Shown here: positions 60,035 through 64,000 of the stretch, in pieces
Numbering within the stretch: the stretch's first letter is position 1
Layout: every line of letters begins with the position of its first letter
From: Bifidobacterium breve
GTDB lineage: Bacteria > Actinomycetota > Acidimicrobiia > Acidimicrobiales > Acidimicrobilacustridaceae
Length of the DNA: 64,000 nt
Direction of reading: 5' to 3'
Assembly: GCA_945860545.1 (NCBI GenBank)
Contig: CAMAQM010000006.1
Coordinates: forward strand, 1-64,000
The notes under the pieces: model-generated
Told to the model about the DNA's origin: nothing
Database searches by the model: none
What the model saw: only the letters and a program-made list of their open reading frames with translations
Program-made: the position numbers and the translations under genes

Positions 60035-60763
60035 TCAGCGTCCGCTGAGCCGGTCAGTGAGGAACGCCACCGCCTCTTTCGGGTCGTCGGTGATGTGGAA
60101 CAGTCGGGTGTCGATGGGGTCGATCGTTCCGGCGGCGACCATGGTGTCGTTCACCGTGCGTTCGATCTGTTCCCAGTAGGCGCGGTCCAACCCGACGACG
60201 GGAAACCCGGCGATGGTGGCGGTCTGGATGAGTGTGGCCGTTTCGAACACCTCGTCGAGCGTGCCGAACCCACCGGGGAGGAACACGAACGCCTCGGAGT
60301 ACTTCACCAACATGACTTTGCGAACGAAGAAGTAGCGAAAGTGGACTTGTTGGTCGAGGTACGGGTTGGGCCGCTGTTCGCGCGGGAGCTCGATGGTGCA
60401 GCCCACCGACAAGGCCCCGACGTCGCGCGCTCCACGGTTGGCGGCCTCCATCACCCCCGGCCCGCCGCCGGTCATCACGGCGAAACCCTCGTTGCCGAGC
60501 AGGCGACCCACCTCCCGGGCCGTGCGGTACCAGCGGTGCTGTTCGTCGACCCGGGCCGAACCGAACACCGTGACGCACAACCCGACCTTGCGGAGCCGCC
60601 AGAATCCCCGCAGGAACTCCCGCCAGATGCGCACCGATCGGCTCAGGTCACCGCTGAAACCTTCGGGGCCCGACAGCAGCACCCGGTCCGCAGCGCCATC
60701 GACCGACGGGTCGTGTGGGGGACGCTCACCACCGTTCACCCACCCGACGGTAGTGGGCAACAC
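60035..60763 (-). CDS. LOG-family (TIGR00730) Rossmann protein
   Basis: 242 aa. Nucleotide-binding pattern of the lysine-decarboxylase-like family: VTVFGSARVDEQHRWYRTA, VMTGGGPGVMEAANRGA, and the diagnostic FLPGGFGTLDEVFE. Members act as cytokinin-nucleotide phosphoribohydrolases, or on purine nucleotides generally, in the cytoplasm. It lies 11 bases behind the helicase stop. The start is uncertain: GTG at 60763, or GTG at 60739 that follows a TACCGT box by 7 nt. The first ~60 residues are outside the usual domain, which may favour a later start. Confidence 0.85.
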   Translation of the reverse strand: MLPTTVGWVNGGERPPHDPSVDGAADRVLLSGPEGFSGDLSRSVRIWREFLRGFWRLRKVGLCVTVFGSARVDEQHRWYRTAREVGRLLGNEGFAVMTGGGPGVMEAANRGARDVGALSVGCTIELPREQRPNPYLDQQVHFRYFFVRKVMLVKYSEAFVFLPGGFGTLDEVFETATLIQTATIAGFPVVGLDRAYWEQIERTVNDTMVAAGTIDPIDTRLFHITDDPKEAVAFLTDRLSGR

Positions 60764-60774
60764 TCCGGTGACGG

Positions 60775-62694
60775 TCAGGTCGAGCGCAACAGGGCCGCCA
60801 CCTCGTCAGGGTCGACGCTGCGTCGCAGGTCCGGCAGTGCGGCGAGCAGGTGGCTGCGCCAGCGTGCGGTGGCAAGCCGGGTGTCGAGGATGGCCACGAC
60901 GCCGCGGTCGTCGGTCGAACGAATCAGACGTCCGACCCCCTGAGCCAGTTGCGTGGCGGCGGCGGGAACGTCGACCGACAGGAAGGCGTTCGCCCCCCGG
61001 GATTCCGCGGCGCGTCGGCGCGCCGCCATGAGCGGATCGTCGGGGCGGGGGAAGGGGAGACGGTCGATGGCCACGACCACACAGGCATCCCCGGGGATGT
61101 CGATACCGGTCCAAAACGACCGGGTGGCGCACACCACCACCCCCGGCCGGGACGACATGGCGTCGATGAGTCGTTGCCGGGAGGCATCCCACTGGGTGAA
61201 CACCTCGAGTTTGGCGCCCGCACTCGTCGAGGGGGCCGAGTCGACGCGGGCGCGCAGGGCCGCGGTCGCTGACTCGGTGGCGGAGCGCGACGTGAACAAG
61301 GCCAGGGTCCTCCCACCCGCTGCGCACGCCAGTGTCCACAGTTCGTCAACCACCCCCTCGGCCCAGCCCGGTTCCTTGGGTGAGGGGATTCGGCCCTTGG
61401 GGACGTAGAGGATGCCTTGGTTGCGGTAGTCAAATGGTGAGTCGACGCTCAGCGTCCGGGTCGTTGATGGTGCGCCAAGCGCACGAAGCAACGGTGTGAA
61501 GCTGGGCTGACCCGACGGGTCGGCGCCGCGCAGCGTGGCCGAGGTGCACACCACGGTGCGCGCCGGCCACAGCAGTTGGCGGGTGAGCTGGTCGGCCTCC
61601 ACCGGTGCGCACTGCAACGCCTCGTCGCTGTCGATCCACACCACCCGGTCGAGGCCATCCCCTTCGAGCAGCAGTTCGAGATCGTCGGCGAGGTTGCCTG
61701 CGGTGGCGGCGGCTTGGAGTGCTTCGTCGCTGCCGTCGGTGGTGGCCACCCGGGCGATGTCACGAGCGGCGGCCCGGGCATCGGCGAGGTACACGGCGAG
61801 ATCTCCGTCGGTGGGGTCCGTCTCCCCTTCGCCACCCTCGAGCACCCCCCGCAGCCCATCGGCGGCGCGCTGGAGGCGGTCGCCTGACCCGTCTCCGCCC
61901 CAGGCGCGGGTCATGCGCTCGATGGCCCGCAGCCTCCCGGCGGTGACCCGCACCGAGGCGGCGTCGATGACAATGTCGGCGAGGGCGTGGGCCTCATCGA
62001 TGATGACGGCGTCATGGTCGGGCACCACGGCACCGTCCGCCATCAGGTTGGCGGCGTACAGGGCCGTGTTGACCACCACCACGTCAGAGCTGGCGGCCCG
62101 CCGACGTGCGACTTCGGCCCAGCAGCGTTCGCCCACCGAACACGACTTCGCCCCGGGGCACTCGTCGGAACTGACCGACAACATCCGCCAGGTGGGGTCG
62201 TCGGTGTCGGGGAGGCGACTGCGTTCGCCGTCGTCGAGCGTGGTGGCGGCCTCGATCATCTCGGCGGCGGTGCGCCGGTCCTCGTCGAGCAGGGCACCGG
62301 ACGCCTCTGCGGCCCGGGCCAGACACAGGTAGTTGCTGCGACCTTTGAGCAACGAGAAGCTGAACCCCGCACCATGTTCGTCGCACACGGCGGCCACGGT
62401 GGGCAGGTCGTGGTCGACGAGTTGGTCCTGGAGGGCCCGGGTGGCGGTGGCGACCACCACACGTGGAGGCCCGGGATCATCATCGGGGTCGACACCGGTT
62501 CGAAGTTCGCCGTTGAGGTGGGCGAGGCGGGCAGCACCCAGCCACGACGCGACGGCCACCGCAACGGCGTAACTCTTGCCGATCCCGGTTGGCGCTTCCA
62601 CCACGAGGTGGTGACCGCCGTCGAGCGCGTCGGCCACGGCGTCACACATCTCGGCCTGTCCCGGCCGGTGCTCGCCGCCGGTGGCGTCCACCAC
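60775..62694 (-). CDS. DinG/XPD-like ATP-dependent DNA helicase
   Basis: 639 aa superfamily 2 helicase. Walker A EAPTGIGKSYAVAVAVA, a cysteine set around the iron-sulfur position (YLCLARAAEAS, then CPGAKSCSVGERCW), DEAH box as IIDEAHALADIV, LFTSRSATESATAAL, and the C-terminal motifs FWTGIDIPGDACVVVAIDRLPFP and QGVGRLIRSTDDRG. It unwinds 5'-tailed or R-loop DNA during repair. GTG start at 62694, 34 bases behind the IF-1 gene stop. No link to the catabolic island. Confidence 0.9.
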   Translation of the reverse strand: MVDATGGEHRPGQAEMCDAVADALDGGHHLVVEAPTGIGKSYAVAVAVASWLGAARLAHLNGELRTGVDPDDDPGPPRVVVATATRALQDQLVDHDLPTVAAVCDEHGAGFSFSLLKGRSNYLCLARAAEASGALLDEDRRTAAEMIEAATTLDDGERSRLPDTDDPTWRMLSVSSDECPGAKSCSVGERCWAEVARRRAASSDVVVVNTALYAANLMADGAVVPDHDAVIIDEAHALADIVIDAASVRVTAGRLRAIERMTRAWGGDGSGDRLQRAADGLRGVLEGGEGETDPTDGDLAVYLADARAAARDIARVATTDGSDEALQAAATAGNLADDLELLLEGDGLDRVVWIDSDEALQCAPVEADQLTRQLLWPARTVVCTSATLRGADPSGQPSFTPLLRALGAPSTTRTLSVDSPFDYRNQGILYVPKGRIPSPKEPGWAEGVVDELWTLACAAGGRTLALFTSRSATESATAALRARVDSAPSTSAGAKLEVFTQWDASRQRLIDAMSSRPGVVVCATRSFWTGIDIPGDACVVVAIDRLPFPRPDDPLMAARRRAAESRGANAFLSVDVPAAATQLAQGVGRLIRSTDDRGVVAILDTRLATARWRSHLLAALPDLRRSVDPDEVAALLRST

Positions 62695-62728
62695 GGCGTC
62701 GAGCAGGTCAGCTGCTCGAGAGCTCAGA

Positions 62729-62953
62729 TCACTTCCAGCGGTAGACGAGACGGCCGCGGGTCAGGTCGTACGGTGAGAGTTCGACCTGGACGCGGTCACC
62801 GATCAGCACACGGATGCGGGCACGCCGCATCTTGCCGGAGAGGTGGGCGAGGACCTCGTGCCCGTTGTCGAGCGTCACCTTGAAGTTGCTCGACCGCAGG
62901 GCCTCGGTCACGACGCCCTGGAACACGATGACATCAGATCCTGCTGTTGGCAT
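62729..62953 (-). CDS. infA: translation initiation factor IF-1
   Basis: 74 aa, near the usual 72. The OB-fold is clear: [63 protein letters not shown]. The ATG at 62953 is chosen because AAGGAAG precedes it; a longer frame starting with GTG at 62992 overlaps a TAGCGT box (complement of 62991-62996) and is unlikely. In most actinobacteria infA stands beside rpmJ and rpsM. Here it stands alone between a helicase and a monooxygenase, so it may be a second copy or a relocated single gene. Confidence 0.92.
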   Translation of the reverse strand: MPTAGSDVIVFQGVVTEALRSSNFKVTLDNGHEVLAHLSGKMRRARIRVLIGDRVQVELSPYDLTRGRLVYRWK

Positions 62954-63007
62954 GACTTCCTTGGGTCGCTTGCTGGATGGTCCGGTGCTCACGCTATCGC
63001 CCGGACA

Positions 63008-63037
63008 GGGAGGTGGTGCCCTCGGGCACGACCTCCC
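63008..63037 (-). other. strong inverted repeat upstream of infA
   Basis: Two 14-base arms (63008-63021 and 63024-63037) are complementary at 13 positions, with a 2-base loop. GGGAGG and CCTCCC close the base of the stem. On the minus strand it follows the monooxygenase stop by 90 nt and precedes the infA promoter box at 62991-62996. It could be the terminator of the upstream transcript (no T-run is seen) or a protein-binding site. Confidence 0.55.
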
Positions 63038-63127
63038 TAGCCTTGCACAACAGCGGTGTCCGGATGGTATTTCCGCACCCGGCGTGATGTGACCGTGGCC
63101 ACGTCACCGGGGTGGTTGGTGGGGTGG

Positions 63128-64000
63128 TCAGCGGATTTCGTAGCTGGTCACGTCGAAGCGTCGCAGTCGTTTGCGGTACGCCCACGCCGTATCGGGCCAC
63201 AGCGTCGTGTTTCGGCCGTGGTCGTCGAGGTACCACGAGGCGCACCGGCCGGTCGTCCACACGGTGGATTCCATGCGGGCAGCGAGCGCATCGTTGGAAC
63301 CACGTTGGGCGTCGTCGCGCACCTCAAGGGCAAGGGCGCCCCGGTCACCGATGGTGTGTAACGCGCCGGTGATGTACGGGTACTGCGATTCCATCATGAA
63401 CACCATGGACGTGTGGCCCACCCCGGTGTTCGGCCCGGTCACGAGAAACAGGTTGGGGAAGCCGGCCACGGTGGTGCCGAGGTGGGCGGCCATGCCGTTG
63501 GCTGACCACTGCGTGCCGAGCGAGGTTCCGTGGCGTCCGATGATCGAACTGAACATGGGGTGGTGGGTGACGTTGAAGCCGGTTCCCAAGATGAGCACGT
63601 CGGCGGGGTGGAACTCACCTGCGGCGTCGACCACCCCGTCGGCGACCACGTGGTCCACCGACCGGTCAACGAGCGAGACGTTGTCGCGTTGCAGCGCCGG
63701 GTACCAGTCGTCAGAAAGCAGGACCCGTTTGCACCCCAGCGCGTAGTCGGGGGTGAGGCGTCGACGAAGTGCCGGGTCGGAAACCTGTGCCTCAAGGTGC
63801 CGTCGGGCGAGTTGTTCGCCTCGCGCCAACCAGTCGGTTCGTCTCGTCATCGCCACAGCGAGGACCTCGCGGGTCCAAAACGTTCGGGCCCGCTGGAGTC
63901 GTTGCGTCACACCAAACCGGCGGTACCAGTACCGCCGGGTTGCCGAGACGGGGGGGTTGGTGCGCGGCACGATCCACGGGGGGGTTCGCTGGAACACGGT
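63128..64000 (-). CDS. Baeyer-Villiger/flavin-containing monooxygenase, C-terminal part
   Basis: The last 290 residues, with the N-terminal FAD domain beyond the right edge. The visible part begins TVFQRTPPWIVPR, the segment that in class B monooxygenases follows the NADPH domain. It continues to LSDDWYPALQRDNVSLVDRSVDHV, DVLILGTGFNVTHHPMFSS, FPNLFLVTGPNTGVGHTSMVFM and a C-terminal WPDTAWAYRKRLRRFD. These enzymes insert oxygen next to a ketone or hydroxylate with NADPH. Whether it belongs to steroid breakdown cannot be told; it has no 19-bp operator within the window. Confidence 0.88.
   Translation of the reverse strand, partial: TVFQRTPPWIVPRTNPPVSATRRYWYRRFGVTQRLQRARTFWTREVLAVAMTRRTDWLARGEQLARRHLEAQVSDPALRRRLTPDYALGCKRVLLSDDWYPALQRDNVSLVDRSVDHVVADGVVDAAGEFHPADVLILGTGFNVTHHPMFSSIIGRHGTSLGTQWSANGMAAHLGTTVAGFPNLFLVTGPNTGVGHTSMVFMMESQYPYITGALHTIGDRGALALEVRDDAQRGSNDALAARMESTVWTTGRCASWYLDDHGRNTTLWPDTAWAYRKRLRRFDVTSYEIR

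Noticed and set aside
60095-60943. 282-aa open frame opposite the LOG-family gene
   Set aside because: Antisense to a gene with a diagnostic PGGFGT motif; no own start signal.

Overview
This window is a very dense, GC-rich piece of an actinobacterial chromosome. The pattern fits an aerobic, F420-using, steroid-degrading lineage; Acidimicrobiia-like is my guess, and no rRNA or marker gene is present to prove it. Genes abut or overlap by 1-4 bases (ATGA/GTGA junctions). GTG and TTG starts are common. Several promoters look leaderless, with a TAnnnT box (often TAGGGT, TAGCGT or TAGTGT) 6-9 nt before the start codon. I see no tRNA, rRNA, IS element, phage gene or CRISPR array. No stretch longer than 300 bases lacks a gene; the largest gaps are 52148-52363, 48445-48653 and 62954-63127.

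Positions 1-55368 form one catabolic island for steroids (cholesterol, bile-acid or sterol type). Its parts are: (a) 1-14087, acyl-CoA dehydrogenases, a thiolase-like protein paired with a zinc-ribbon OB-fold (DUF35) protein, a thiolase, a sulfatase, an amidohydrolase, an F420-type oxidoreductase, an acyl-CoA ligase and a two-gene acyl-CoA dehydrogenase pair; (b) 14174-24098, an F420-type oxidoreductase, a complete Liv-type ABC importer with its lipoprotein, then a four-gene block of two OB-fold proteins and two thiolase-fold proteins that lack the catalytic Cys; (c) 24115-27710, an echA19-like hydratase divergent from a fadD19-like ligase, plus an alpha-methylacyl-CoA racemase; (d) 27732-38807, accessory genes (three ferredoxin-like-barrel proteins, SDRs, a degenerate ThDP-domain protein, thiolase and OB-fold fusion, CoA transferase); (e) 38826-48444, the steroid C/D-ring module with echA20, ipdA, ipdB and ipdC in one coupled operon and a fadE30-ipdF pair in another; (f) 48654-55368, acyl-CoA dehydrogenase, FadA5-like thiolase, zinc alcohol dehydrogenase, aldehyde dehydrogenase and acyl-CoA ligase. 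Read together: desulfation and uptake, terminal alcohol to aldehyde to acid, CoA activation, racemisation, side-chain beta-oxidation and retro-aldol cleavage, then hydrolytic opening of rings D and C.

The most striking observation is a 19-bp inverted repeat, WTCTGACGnnnCGTCAGAW. I found it eleven times, in ten of the eleven divergent intergenic regions of the island and nowhere else that I noticed. It sits on or just upstream of the promoter boxes, so it looks like the operator of one regulator controlling the whole island. It is unlike the KstR and KstR2 operators known from mycobacteria, and no TetR-type regulator gene lies in the window.

From 55400 the content changes. A fused isobutyryl-CoA mutase (icmF) and an overlapping MarR gene lie behind a different palindromic operator that fills the promoter spacer. 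General genes follow (FkbM methyltransferase, LOG-family protein, DinG-like helicase, IF-1), and a Baeyer-Villiger-type flavin monooxygenase is cut by the right edge.
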